The notes below the pieces were generated by a model. It was not told where the DNA came from and did not search any database. It saw only the letters and a list, made by a program, of their open reading frames with translations. A program made the translations under genes and the position numbers. A stretch of DNA of 64,000 nucleotides from JAOUGY01 sp963785075 (lineage in GTDB: Bacteria > Actinomycetota > Acidimicrobiia > Spongiisociales > ZC4RG35), in NCBI GenBank assembly GCA_963785075.1, contig CAWATW010000006.1:620001-684000 (forward strand), written 5' to 3'. Shown here one piece after another: positions 18,640 to 27,350 of the stretch (within the stretch, counting starts at the first letter, position 1; each line of letters opens with the position of its first letter).

Positions 18640-19020
18640 TGTGGCAGTCATCTCGGTGGTCTCACATCTCCCCGGAACACCGTCACCAATGTCTCCGGAA
18701 CGTTCTGTCACCGATCTCCCGGAATGAACACCGGATCAAACAACGCTCGTATGACAGGGCTGCTGACACTCGGCTGACAGGGTGCGCACGGACGCTGCAC
18801 CTCGTGAACGCATCCTCGCCACCGCCGACTGACTTCGAACAGTCCGTCGGGCAATTCGAGGTCGGTGACCACAACGTCCTGGATCAATGGTGTTCGAGGA
18901 CGCCGATCCGGGTGCCCCTGGCCACTTCGAAGCTGGTCAATGTCAAATTTCGGGTTGCCCGCCTGTCTGCCGCCGCCAGGATCGGTCGCGGTGTCTGTTC
19001 GCTCGGAGCCGTTCGCCGGG
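18640..19020. other. 381-bp region without a recognisable gene
   Basis: Neither strand gives a protein I can support. The stretch is lower in GC than its neighbours near 18660-18780 and separates the decayed glycosyltransferase pair from the opine dehydrogenase gene, whose stop is at 19021. No clear hairpin terminator was found for that gene. Confidence 0.35.
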
Positions 19021-20124
19021 TCAAGTGCCGCTCGCAGTGATGGCCTTGATCTCGCTCACCGACTTCCCGTCGAGGCCGAGGTTGGCGAGGTTGCGACCGG
19101 TGCTCCAGTAGTCCACGCCCGTGAGCGCCCCGGACATCGTGATCACGGCATCGGTCACCGGGGTGGCCACGTTGGCGACCCCGCCCAGGGCCGAGACGGT
19201 CACCGAGACGCAGGATAGGTCCTGGCTCAGGAATCGATACTCGAGGCTGCGTGGCCTCGGGCAGTAACGATAACGGTTGACGGCCATGTGCTGAATCGTC
19301 TCGTACAACGAGTCTTTCCTCACCCCGTACGTGTCGTAGATCCAGGTGTCGACGGTGACCGCCGGCACGTCGTACGCCCTGGCGACTGCAACGCGTTCAG
19401 TATCCAGCGCCTCGGCGAGGCGGACCACGCTCGGTGTCATGCCATCCGCGTAGTGGTGGTACTCGCGGTCACTTTCGACGAATCCGACGTTGGCGACCAT
19501 GGCCGGAACGTGAAGGATGCACGCCAGATCAAACGCCAGATGCAGCGTGCTCGGAGCCGGCACGGCCATGGGGAACGCATCGCCGATCACCTCCAGGACG
19601 GCCTCGTTGCGGGTCGCCGGCAACGCAGACATCTGGAGTTGCTTCTTCGTCTCCGAGTCGTCCGTGAGTCGTACTGCGTCTGGCGCAAGGACGGTCATCA
19701 TGTACGGGAAGCCGTCGAACTCAGCGATGTCGACAACGGCTTCACAGCCTGCCCGCTTGAGCTCGTTGCGAATCACGAGCGCTCCGCCGGCATTCCCCTG
19801 GATCAGGAGGATGACCTGTCCGTCGGCGAGCAGCGGGGCCAGGTCTTGGGCCACCTTCGCATGGTGGGTCCCCCATGTGCAGACGATGATGACCTCGGAC
19901 CCGACTACCGCCTCTGCCAGATCCGTGGTGGCAAGTTGCACCGGGACGAAGTCACCCTCGCGACCTTCAACCCTGAGGCCGCCGTTCAGGCCGATATCGC
20001 GAATCTGGTGTTCGTCGATGTCGTGGACGCGCAGCTGGTAACCAGCAAGGCCGAGTGTGCTGGCCAGCCCCTTTCCGCCCATTCCCATTCCAATGATCGC
20101 CCACGGGGCAGATTGTCTGCTCAT
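19021..20124 (-). CDS. Opine (octopine/nopaline) dehydrogenase-family protein
   Basis: A 367-aa NAD(P)-dependent enzyme. The Rossmann motif IGMGMGGKG (Gly12, Gly14, Gly17) opens it, TDLAEAVVGSEVIIVCTWG and VILLIQGNAGGAL follow, and the C-terminal helical domain has AFDLACILHVPAMVANVGF and YWSTGRNLANLGLDG, the pattern of PF02317. These enzymes reversibly join an amino acid to a 2-keto acid by reductive amination, and can also split opines. It runs away from the YczE-type gene and the island to its right, with a 315-bp shared control region. Placement beside an amidohydrolase, an Opp importer, M20 and RidA proteins suggests use of an N-substituted amino acid; the substrate is not known. Confidence 0.75.
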   Translation of the reverse strand: MSRQSAPWAIIGMGMGGKGLASTLGLAGYQLRVHDIDEHQIRDIGLNGGLRVEGREGDFVPVQLATTDLAEAVVGSEVIIVCTWGTHHAKVAQDLAPLLADGQVILLIQGNAGGALVIRNELKRAGCEAVVDIAEFDGFPYMMTVLAPDAVRLTDDSETKKQLQMSALPATRNEAVLEVIGDAFPMAVPAPSTLHLAFDLACILHVPAMVANVGFVESDREYHHYADGMTPSVVRLAEALDTERVAVARAYDVPAVTVDTWIYDTYGVRKDSLYETIQHMAVNRYRYCPRPRSLEYRFLSQDLSCVSVTVSALGGVANVATPVTDAVITMSGALTGVDYWSTGRNLANLGLDGKSVSEIKAITASGT

Positions 20125-20439
20125 GTCTCAATCCTCGGTAGTCGCATCTGGGACATCGCAAATGTAACAGCTTGCGCGGACTAGTGTTGACTTAGCATCA
20201 TCCAATCTGACAGTCGATTCGGAAAGTCAACATATCTGGCGTAGCCGACACGTGTCAGTCAATACGGCGGCTTCCTGACATCGGTCCGCGGCTCTGCCGG
20301 ACCTCGATGAGGATCAGAAGAGAGAGGACACTCACCCTGGACTTCGAGAGCCGGTTGCGTCGCTTTCGCCTATTCAGAGAAGCCCCCGAAACGGAGCCTG
20401 GCGCCAGGTTGCCCGGCCACCGCGCTTGGTCTGAGTGCC
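20125..20439. other. 315-bp divergent control region
   Basis: Lies between the leftward opine dehydrogenase (start 20124) and the rightward YczE-type gene (start 20440). It is AT-rich near 20160-20240 and holds the inverted repeat listed separately. The rest, 20250-20439, is high-GC; minus-strand text there has no recognised family. It most likely carries the promoters of both genes. Confidence 0.45.
20185..20232. promoter_or_regulatory. Perfect 9-bp inverted repeat TGTTGACTT/AAGTCAACA
   Basis: TGTTGACTT at 20185-20193 and AAGTCAACA at 20224-20232 are perfect inverted copies 30 bases apart, 61-108 bases before the opine dehydrogenase start. The half-sites contain TTGACT, a possible -35 element on each strand, so the pair could also be two divergent promoters. 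The related string TTGTTGACTTT occurs at about 33967-33977 in the other divergent promoter of the island. Confidence 0.4.
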
Positions 20440-21081
20440 ATGGGTTCTGATTCCGCTCACCGCCCTGTCCTCCGCGCGGCCGGTCGCGTCGCAAGGGTGT
20501 TCGTGGGTGCAGCCCTGATCGGATTGGGCGTTGCCACATTGGCCGAGGCTGATCTCGGACTTGCCTCCTGGACAGTCCTGCAACAGGGTGTCAGCGTTAC
20601 CACCGGGCTCGCCTTGGGCACCGCCACCATGCTCGTCACGGCGTGCGTCCTGCTGTTGTGGATCCCGATGAGAGTGAAGCCGGGCTGGGGGACGATCATC
20701 GCCGCCGGGACGGTGGGTCCGACGATCAACGTCGCGATGGATGCCATCGAGCCTCCCACGACGTTCTCGATCCGCCTCGCCCTGGTCCTGGCATCCACCG
20801 CCCTCGTCGGGCTCGGCACCGGTTTGTATCTGACGGCCGGATTCGGCCCCGGCGCCCGTGACGGTCTCATGACGGGGCTGAACCGGATCACTGGATGGTC
20901 GATCCGCCGCGTCCGGCTCCTTCTCGAGTTCGGGGTGGTAGTGCTGGGTTTTCTCCTGGGAGGGACGCTCGGTCTAGGCACCGTCGTCTACACCATCGCC
21001 ATCGGCCCGGTCGTCCAGGGGAGCCTTCGCCTCTTCGATCGGACTGCCAGCATTAAGGCCAAAGGGTCAACAATTAGATAG
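20440..21081 (+). CDS. YczE/YitT-type integral membrane protein
   Basis: A 213-aa protein with about five membrane segments and the family's glycine-rich loops: VFVGAALIGLGVATL, DLGLASWTVLQQGVS, GLGTGLYLTAGFGPGARDGL and the Arg-rich turn SIRRVRLLLE. YczE/YyaS-type proteins are common but biochemically vague; several lie beside transport or amino-acid genes. It precedes the amidohydrolase by 33 bases on the same strand, so both likely share the divergent promoter. ATG 20440 has no obvious ribosome site. Confidence 0.75.
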   Translation: MGSDSAHRPVLRAAGRVARVFVGAALIGLGVATLAEADLGLASWTVLQQGVSVTTGLALGTATMLVTACVLLLWIPMRVKPGWGTIIAAGTVGPTINVAMDAIEPPTTFSIRLALVLASTALVGLGTGLYLTAGFGPGARDGLMTGLNRITGWSIRRVRLLLEFGVVVLGFLLGGTLGLGTVVYTIAIGPVVQGSLRLFDRTASIKAKGSTIR

Positions 21082-21114
21082 AGTGGCTGACAGCATGGAG
21101 AAGGGAAGCATCCC

Positions 21115-22611
21115 GTGACACTGACAACCATCGAGAACGCAACTGTTGTGACGGTGGATCCCGCCCGCAGAGTCATCGAGAATGGGGTTGTCGCCTTCGA
21201 AGACGACCGCATAGTCGCCGTTGGCCCAGCGAAGGAGGTTCATGGACTGGCGCCGGACACCGTCCTCGACGGCTCGGGCAGGATCGTCATTCCAGGGCTC
21301 GTCGACCTCTACTCGCACAGTGGTTGCGGGCTCTTCAAGTGCCTCGGCGAGCAGCTACCAGGCATTGGCTGGTGGCCCCTGATGGACCAGCTCCTCCTGT
21401 CGTACGTCACACCAGAGTTCTGGTATGTGGACACGCTGATTCATGCCCGCGGCGCGCCTTCGCTTTGGTTGCACGGCGATACTCACACAACCGGGGCTCT
21501 CGCATGCCGCGCCTCGACGACCTGGAGCACATCCGACAGACGAGCGCGAGCAGCGGAAGACATCGGGATACGAGCCGGCGTCATCGCGGGGATGCCGAGG
21601 TCGAGCCCGTGGGTCGGTGAGTTCGCCGACATCGTCTACGGTGAGCGAAAGATCAAGACCGTCGAGCCCGAGGACGTGATGAGGAACATCGAGGCCCTCA
21701 TCCACGACTCCGGCGGTGCGTTCAGCGAGCGGGTGAGCTATCTGGTCGGCACGTTCGTGCCAGGCAACCCCACGCTCGTCGACGAGGATCACCCGGTCAA
21801 CCCCTTCGCCAACGACCTCCCGATGTCATACTTCCACTCCCAAGCCGAGCGTCTCGCCTCGCTGATGTCGGATTACGACATCGGCTATTGGGCCCACGCA
21901 TGGGGAGACTCCATCACTCACGCCTACGACGACGGATTCCGCGAACTGCTCGGCGAGCGGTCAGTGCTCTCTCACTGCACCCGGCTCGACGATCGCTCCA
22001 TCGAAATCCTGGCCGAGACCGGGACCAACGTGAACCACTGCCCACGAGCGAGACGCCTGCAGATGTGGCATGAGACCTGTCGGGTCGTCGAGATGATCGA
22101 CGCAGGGGTCAATGTCGGTCTGGGAAGTGATGGGCCCCAAATCGATCGCAACGTCGATCCGTTCATGGACATGCAGATGGTGTTCAAGGCTCAGCGCAGG
22201 CGGATGTCCGACCCCCTCGTGCTTCCGCCCGGGACCATCCTCGAGATGTCCACCATCAACGGTTACCAAGCCCTGGGGTTGGGAGACATCGGCGGGTCGA
22301 TCGAGGTGGGAAAGAAGGCCGACCTGGTGGTTGTGGACATGAGAAAGCCCCACCTGTGGCCGGTTACGTCGCCGGTCAAGCAACTCGTGTACTACGCTAA
22401 CGGGGCCGACGTCGAGCACGTCTTCGTGGACGGTCGGCATCTCGTGGACCAGGGGCGTATCCAGACGATCGACACCCAGAGCCTCTTCGAGGACGCCGAC
22501 GATCAGATCAGGAGAATCGCCGGCCTGGAGGGGTCACCGCTCCAGGCTCTCATGGATTCAGATGCCGCGGTCTGGAGGCAATCGGTGGCTGAACACGCAA
22601 CACTGCAATGA
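21115..22611 (+). CDS. Amidohydrolase of the AtzA/SAH-deaminase group, with a scrambled internal segment
   Basis: A 498-aa member of the amidohydrolase superfamily starting at GTG 21115 after GAAGGGAAGCATC. VIPGLVD is followed by YSH (66-68) where the metal-binding HxH normally stands, so the first His is Tyr. Later ligands look intact: the WAHAWGD region, LSHCTRLDD and LGSDGPQIDRN. Residues about 111-143 make no sense in the family; DNA 21447-21545 reads correctly only if three single extra bases are removed (ARLRFGCTAILTQPG, then RLDDLEHIRQT), after which the frame is restored. These enzymes remove chlorine, amino or alkylamino groups from ring compounds. The role in the island is unknown. 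Confidence 0.7.
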   Translation: MTLTTIENATVVTVDPARRVIENGVVAFEDDRIVAVGPAKEVHGLAPDTVLDGSGRIVIPGLVDLYSHSGCGLFKCLGEQLPGIGWWPLMDQLLLSYVTPEFWYVDTLIHARGAPSLWLHGDTHTTGALACRASTTWSTSDRRARAAEDIGIRAGVIAGMPRSSPWVGEFADIVYGERKIKTVEPEDVMRNIEALIHDSGGAFSERVSYLVGTFVPGNPTLVDEDHPVNPFANDLPMSYFHSQAERLASLMSDYDIGYWAHAWGDSITHAYDDGFRELLGERSVLSHCTRLDDRSIEILAETGTNVNHCPRARRLQMWHETCRVVEMIDAGVNVGLGSDGPQIDRNVDPFMDMQMVFKAQRRRMSDPLVLPPGTILEMSTINGYQALGLGDIGGSIEVGKKADLVVVDMRKPHLWPVTSPVKQLVYYANGADVEHVFVDGRHLVDQGRIQTIDTQSLFEDADDQIRRIAGLEGSPLQALMDSDAAVWRQSVAEHATLQ

Positions 22612-22693
22612 CTCTACTCCAGAGCGGATTGTGTAATGAAACCCATCATTTGCACGGTTTTTGCCTCAAGTTCTCAACTTTGCCGGGGAATTG

Positions 22694-22723
22694 TTGGCAA
22701 TCAGTCGCGGTGGTGCATATACT
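22694..22723 (+). promoter_or_regulatory. Sigma-70-type promoter of the importer operon
   Basis: TTGGCA (22694-22699) and TATACT (22718-22723) are separated by 18 bases and match five of six consensus positions each. The pair lies 87 bases before the importer ATPase start, in an AT-rich stretch after the amidohydrolase stop. It is the clearest housekeeping promoter in the window. Confidence 0.6.
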
Positions 22724-22809
22724 CCCGGGCCTGATATGGCGTCAACTGCCCACCAAAACCGCTGGACCATCTGGCCTCTTGGTCGCAGGCCCAATCGCGG
22801 GGATGCCCG

Positions 22810-23868
22810 GTGACCACTGAGACCGTGGCGCCGTTGGACCGTGGAACGGCGTTGCTCCGCGTCGAGGATCTTCACAAACGATTCGCTAGACGGCGCTCCA
22901 TCAAGGCGGTCCTTACCAACCAGCCTCGATCCAACATCGAGGCTGTCGAGGGCGTTAGCTTCGAGGTGTACCCGGGTGAGGTTCTCGGGCTCGCCGGCGA
23001 GAGCGGATCCGGAAAGAGCGTCACCGGCGAGTTGATCGCAGCACTCCAGCGCTACGACTCGGGGCGGATCGTATTCGAAGGTCGCGAGATCGCCCAGCAC
23101 GACAAGAAGGAGCGTGCTCAGTTTCGCCGGGATGTCAGCATGGTGTTCCAGGACCCGTTCGATTCCCTCAACCCGCGGATGCGAGTGGTGGACAGTGTCA
23201 CCGAGCCGCTGCGGATCCACAAGATCGGGACGCGCGAAGAACAGCATGAACGGGCACTCGAGATACTCGATCGCGTTGGGCTCCGACCCGCCGACCACTT
23301 CGCAAACGAATACCCGTATCAGCTCAGCGGCGGCGAACGTCAGCGAGCCGCCCTCTCGAGGGCGCTCATCACCCGGCCGAAACTGTTGATCGCAGATGAG
23401 CCCACCACGATGCTGGACGTCTCGGTCCGAACCGGGCTCCTCAACCTGCTCAGGGACGTGAGCCGTGAGGAGGGCCTGGCCACACTGTTCGTGAGCCACG
23501 ACTTCACCACCCTGGAGTATCTCTGCGACCGGATCGTCATCGTCTACCTCGGCCGGGTAGCGGAAGTCGGCCCGGCGACCGCTGTCCTGACCGACGGGCT
23601 GCATCCGTACACACAACTCCTGGGGTCGGCGATTCCGGTCGCGGACCCGGACAACAATCGTCCGCGGGTGAAGACCACCATCGATCTCGCCGAGCCGCTC
23701 CGGTCTGGCTGCCTCTTCGCTCCGCGATGCCCACACCGGATGCCGATGTGCACTGCGGAGGTCCCTCCTCTGTATCAGGTCGGGAGCCGCCGCATCACTG
23801 CATGTTTCCTTTACGACGAAGACGCCGGGCGAGACCAGCTCGCCGACGATCAGGCCGAAGGGAGATGA
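22810..23868 (+). CDS. Opp/Dpp-type ABC importer ATPase (OppF-like)
   Basis: A 352-aa nucleotide-binding subunit. Walker A GESGSGKS is at residues 63-70, with QDPFDSLNPRMRV, the signature LSGGERQR, Walker B LLIADEP and the H-loop SHD. The C-terminal oligopeptide extension with conserved cysteines (GCLFAPRCPHRMPMC) is typical of OppD/OppF proteins. GTG 22810 is chosen because it starts a normal family N-terminus. It is first in an operon in which a binding protein, an M20 homologue, two permeases and a second ATPase follow. Confidence 0.9.
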   Translation: MTTETVAPLDRGTALLRVEDLHKRFARRRSIKAVLTNQPRSNIEAVEGVSFEVYPGEVLGLAGESGSGKSVTGELIAALQRYDSGRIVFEGREIAQHDKKERAQFRRDVSMVFQDPFDSLNPRMRVVDSVTEPLRIHKIGTREEQHERALEILDRVGLRPADHFANEYPYQLSGGERQRAALSRALITRPKLLIADEPTTMLDVSVRTGLLNLLRDVSREEGLATLFVSHDFTTLEYLCDRIVIVYLGRVAEVGPATAVLTDGLHPYTQLLGSAIPVADPDNNRPRVKTTIDLAEPLRSGCLFAPRCPHRMPMCTAEVPPLYQVGSRRITACFLYDEDAGRDQLADDQAEGR

Positions 23869-23963
23869 GGATCAGGGAGGCAGCCGCGAGGCCGTCACCC
23901 GTTGATGTGGAACATCGAAATACGCAGATCGGGAGCAGGCAGAAGACGGGAGGAGCCAGTCAA

Positions 23964-25778
23964 ATGAGAATGAGATCAGAGGGGTCGGCGATCCGAAGGC
24001 CGTTCGCACTACTAGTCGCCATGCTTCTGGTATTGGCGGCGTGCACCCCGGACGACGCCGGGTCTGACACAACCGGACCGGATGACGAAGAACCTGTCAC
24101 GACCGCAAGCGGCGAAGAGCCGACCGATGGTGGCGATGGAGAACTCACCGATGAGACGCTGGTGCAGCCGATCAGGTTCCTGGGCCCGACGGCGGCTTAC
24201 GAAGAGGCGCTGTTCGAGTCGAATATCTTGATGCTCGACAACTGGAAAGCACTGGGATTGACCGTCGAAGAAACTCTGATCGGCGATGTCGGCGAGATCA
24301 TCGACGCCGCCGGCGCCCGAGAGTATGAGGCCGTTTCCTTTGGTTATGGCGGCCGCATCGACCGGATCGACCCGAACGAGCTCGTCTCCAGGCCATTCCT
24401 TTGTGACCTGGGCGGCCCCGGGGGCAGCAACTACAGCGACTACTGCAATCCGGAGTATGACCGGCTGGTCGAGGCGCAACGCACGGCGACAGATGTCGAT
24501 GAACGCCGCGACCTGGTATTCCAGATCCAGGAGCTTCAAGCCCTCGACATGCCCTGGCTGACCGAGTACCACAACTGGGAGGTCTTCGGTTACAACAGCG
24601 ACGCCTACACCAATGTGGTCGAAGCGGTGGTTGTCGGAGCATCCAACTTCCAGAACTACATGGGAGCGGAGCCTCTGACCGACGACACGACCTTCCGATT
24701 CGGAAGCGACTCCGTTTGGCGATCGATCAATCCCACCACCGTCGAGTCCTACAACCAGGAAGTCGAGATCCAGAAGCTGGTGTTCGACACTCTCACTAAG
24801 GTTGGACCAGACGGCGCCGTCGTTCCTCACCTGGCTGAGTCCTGGGAGTTCACCGACGAGACGACCCTTGTCGTCGACCTTGTGAGCCCGGCCTCGTTCC
24901 ACGATGGAGAGCCGCTGACCGCTGACGATGTGAAGTTCAGCTACGACTACTTCACGGAGTGGGAAGTCGGGCTCTACATCGACCCGCTGAGCGAGATCGC
25001 GTCTGTCGAAGTCATCGACGATGAGACCGTGCAGTTCAACCTGGCTGCGCCGTCCGCCACGATCCTGTTCAACGCCTTCACCAACATCATGATCCTCCCG
25101 GAGCACATCTGGGCAACGGTTGTGGAGGACGAAGGCCTCAACCACCCGAATGAGTGGACAGAGACGAACATGGTCGGCAGCGGACCGTTCATCATCGAGA
25201 ACGTGGTGGCAGGTGAGGCCGTCGAGCTGGTTCGGAACGACGACTACTGGACCACGCCGTCCAAGTCGTCGGCCGTTCAGGCGATCTTCTTCGGCGACTC
25301 CCAAGGCCTGTTCCGAGCGCTCCAGGATGGGACGATCTACTTCCATCAGCACGGAGCTTTGGCTCCGGAAGCACGCCAGCAGGTCACTGAGGGCGAGCTT
25401 CCCGGGATCACTGGCGGCACCGCCGGCTCGGTCGAGACCAGGGGAGTGGCGTTCCGGATGAGCGAAGGCAGCCCATTCCGGGACTACTTCTTCCGGATGG
25501 CCATCGCCCACACGGTCGACAAGCAGTTTGCCGTCGACGTCGGCAACCGCGGGTTCGCCGACCTGGGCACCGGAACCATTTCACCAGGAAACGAGTTCTG
25601 GCACAACGCCTCGATCCCCTCGGAGAACGGCGAGCTGGGCGAGCCCTTCTGGCCACAGCTCGACATGGAGCGGGCCCGCCAGATCCTCGAGGACGCCGGC
25701 TATCGCTGGGACGATGAGGGTCGCTTGCACTATCCGTCGGCTGATTACGTTCCCGAGAAAGTGCTGCACAGCGACTGA
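23964..25778 (+). CDS. Family 5 solute-binding lipoprotein with circularly permuted domain order
   Basis: A 604-aa protein starting at ATG 23964, eight bases after GGGAGGA. Residues 1-27 are a lipoprotein signal (LVLAAC, Cys27), followed by an acidic linker to about 65. Residues about 70-219 match the usual C-terminal block of SBP_bac_5 proteins (DNWKALGLTVEE, AVSFGYGGRIDRIDP, YSDYCNPEYDRLVEAQ, LQALDMPWLTEYHNW). Residues about 240-590 then match the usual N-terminal and middle blocks (LVFDTLTKVGPDGAVVPHLA, FHDGEPLTADDVKFSYDY, MVGSGPFI, RMAIAHTVDKQFAV, ERARQILEDAGY). The protein stops exactly where the missing C-terminal block would normally begin. It should deliver a peptide-like ligand to the permeases at 27351-29257. 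Confidence 0.85.
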   Translation: MRMRSEGSAIRRPFALLVAMLLVLAACTPDDAGSDTTGPDDEEPVTTASGEEPTDGGDGELTDETLVQPIRFLGPTAAYEEALFESNILMLDNWKALGLTVEETLIGDVGEIIDAAGAREYEAVSFGYGGRIDRIDPNELVSRPFLCDLGGPGGSNYSDYCNPEYDRLVEAQRTATDVDERRDLVFQIQELQALDMPWLTEYHNWEVFGYNSDAYTNVVEAVVVGASNFQNYMGAEPLTDDTTFRFGSDSVWRSINPTTVESYNQEVEIQKLVFDTLTKVGPDGAVVPHLAESWEFTDETTLVVDLVSPASFHDGEPLTADDVKFSYDYFTEWEVGLYIDPLSEIASVEVIDDETVQFNLAAPSATILFNAFTNIMILPEHIWATVVEDEGLNHPNEWTETNMVGSGPFIIENVVAGEAVELVRNDDYWTTPSKSSAVQAIFFGDSQGLFRALQDGTIYFHQHGALAPEARQQVTEGELPGITGGTAGSVETRGVAFRMSEGSPFRDYFFRMAIAHTVDKQFAVDVGNRGFADLGTGTISPGNEFWHNASIPSENGELGEPFWPQLDMERARQILEDAGYRWDDEGRLHYPSADYVPEKVLHSD

Positions 25779-25797
25779 GATCCCTACAGGGTGCACG

Positions 25798-25832
25798 CTT
25801 CGCCAGGAGCCTTTCTCCGGCTCCTGGCGAAG
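25798..25832 (+). terminator. 14-bp perfect intercistronic hairpin after the binding-protein gene
   Basis: CTTCGCCAGGAGCC (25798-25811) and GGCTCCTGGCGAAG (25819-25832) pair perfectly round a 7-base loop. It begins 19 bases after the binding-protein stop and ends 46 bases before the M20 start. No T run follows, so it more likely shields the upstream mRNA or thins transcription than ends it, which would raise binding protein over the membrane parts. Confidence 0.65.
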
Positions 25833-25878
25833 TCTCCTCCAGAACCCAATGCATTAGAAGGAGTGAGGTTCCGACCGC

Positions 25879-27312
25879 ATGGATCTGAACGCTGTCTACG
25901 CGCACATCGACGAGAACTTCGATTCGTACCTCGCCGAGATCCGGGAGTATCTCCGTCAGACAGGTGTGTCCACGACTGGCGAGGGCATCAAGGAAGCCGC
26001 CGAATACACGGCAGGGCTGATCGAGCGTGTCGGAGGAAAGGCCGAGCTGGTCGAGACACCCGGGAATCCGGTGGTCTTCGGGATCCTCAAGTCGTCGGAT
26101 CCGCAAGCCAAATCACTGATTGCGTCATCTCTGTACGACGTGGTGCCGGTGGACGCTTCCGAGTGGATCACCGATCCGTTTGGTGCGGAGGTCGTGGACT
26201 CGGCAGAACATCCGGAGGTGGGATGGGAGGTTTGTGAGGGCCCCACGCTCGTGGGCCGCGGCTCCCGCAACCAGAGAGGGCCGAATCTCGCCTTTATTCT
26301 CGCAGTGAACACGATCAGAGAGGTGACAGGGGATATCCCCGTCAATGTCTTCTTCACCTTCGATGGCGAAGAAGAGATCTCTTCCCCCAACTGGACCCAC
26401 TTCCTCGACGCGAAGCGCGACGAGCTCATGGCCGCGGACGCGGCCTACCAGCACGGATTCCGACAGGACGAGAACGGGCGACACATGCTCCATTGCGGTT
26501 TCAAAGGGGTCTCTCTGTTCGAGTTGATCGTTGAGAGCGGAGAGTGGGGCGGAACGCTCGACGGCTCGCCGCTGGGACCGGGCGACATGATCTGGATCGA
26601 CGCCCCGATCCTCGTCCTGCTCAACGCCGTAACATCCCTCTTCAATGAGAATGGTCGGTGCGCCATAGACGGCTTCTGGGAAGATGTAGCCGAGCTGAAC
26701 GAGCGGGAGCTCGAGCTGCTGGAGATCATCCAAGGGCAGTTCGACGAGGCGGCTGCGAAGAAGGCTCGGAATGTCGCCCGTTTTCGTTCGCACAAGCCGG
26801 CTGCTGAGCTGTACGCAGAGTACTGCTCGTCGCCGGTCCTGAATGTCGACGGATTGGTTGCCGGCTACACGAGCGAGCAGTACACCACGATCCTGCCGAT
26901 GAAGGCCGTGGCGAAGATGGACGTTCGCCTCGTCCCGGACCAGGACCTGGACACGTTCTACCGACAACTGCGTGGTCATCTCGACAGTCGCGGATTCGAG
27001 ATGGTGCGGGTCAACAGAATCGGAGGCGTTCAGCCAGGGAAGAGCGACCCCGATTCGTCGCTCGTGGCCGCGGCTCTGAGCGCCACGGAAACGTTCGGCA
27101 TCGACTCCCAGGTTTGGCCTATCTCGTCGGCGGGCAATCCGCTTGCCTTCTACGCTCGGCCGCCATTCGACCTCCCCATTCTGTTTGCTGGCATCGGATT
27201 CAGTGCGAAGTCACACATGCCCAACGAATGGTCCTCAGTCGAGGGAATCCGGCAGTCGATGAAATGGACCGCGGCATTCCTTCATGAGTGGAGCAAAAGG
27301 GCCGGATCCTGA
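25879..27312 (+). CDS. M20-peptidase homologue with two metal ligands replaced
   Basis: A 477-aa protein of the M20 dimetal hydrolase fold, starting at ATG 25879 after GAAGGAGTGAGG. The usual HxD is LYD (Leu85-Asp87) in SSLYDVVPVD, and the bridging Asp of GRGxxDxKG is Asn131 in GRGSRNQRGP. The catalytic EE pair (Glu164-Glu165, FDGEEEI), a DVRLVPDQ dimerisation block and the C-terminal His in KSHMPNEW are kept. The same two changes occur in the paralogue at 35466, so they are a shared property and not an error. It may be a one-metal hydrolase, a different enzyme, or a binding protein. It is encoded inside the importer operon. Confidence 0.8.
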   Translation: MDLNAVYAHIDENFDSYLAEIREYLRQTGVSTTGEGIKEAAEYTAGLIERVGGKAELVETPGNPVVFGILKSSDPQAKSLIASSLYDVVPVDASEWITDPFGAEVVDSAEHPEVGWEVCEGPTLVGRGSRNQRGPNLAFILAVNTIREVTGDIPVNVFFTFDGEEEISSPNWTHFLDAKRDELMAADAAYQHGFRQDENGRHMLHCGFKGVSLFELIVESGEWGGTLDGSPLGPGDMIWIDAPILVLLNAVTSLFNENGRCAIDGFWEDVAELNERELELLEIIQGQFDEAAAKKARNVARFRSHKPAAELYAEYCSSPVLNVDGLVAGYTSEQYTTILPMKAVAKMDVRLVPDQDLDTFYRQLRGHLDSRGFEMVRVNRIGGVQPGKSDPDSSLVAAALSATETFGIDSQVWPISSAGNPLAFYARPPFDLPILFAGIGFSAKSHMPNEWSSVEGIRQSMKWTAAFLHEWSKRAGS

Positions 27313-27350
27313 TGCGAGGGTCAAAGGAACATGGCTAACGGAGGGCGGCA

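Noticed and set aside
24012..25511. A 499-codon minus-strand frame across the binding-protein gene
   Set aside because: The plus strand encodes a clear lipoprotein with conserved motifs; the antisense product has no recognisable domain.
23964..25778. Two fused or frameshifted binding-protein genes instead of a permutation
   Set aside because: There is one signal peptide, one unbroken frame, and each half occurs only once, together making one complete protein in swapped order.
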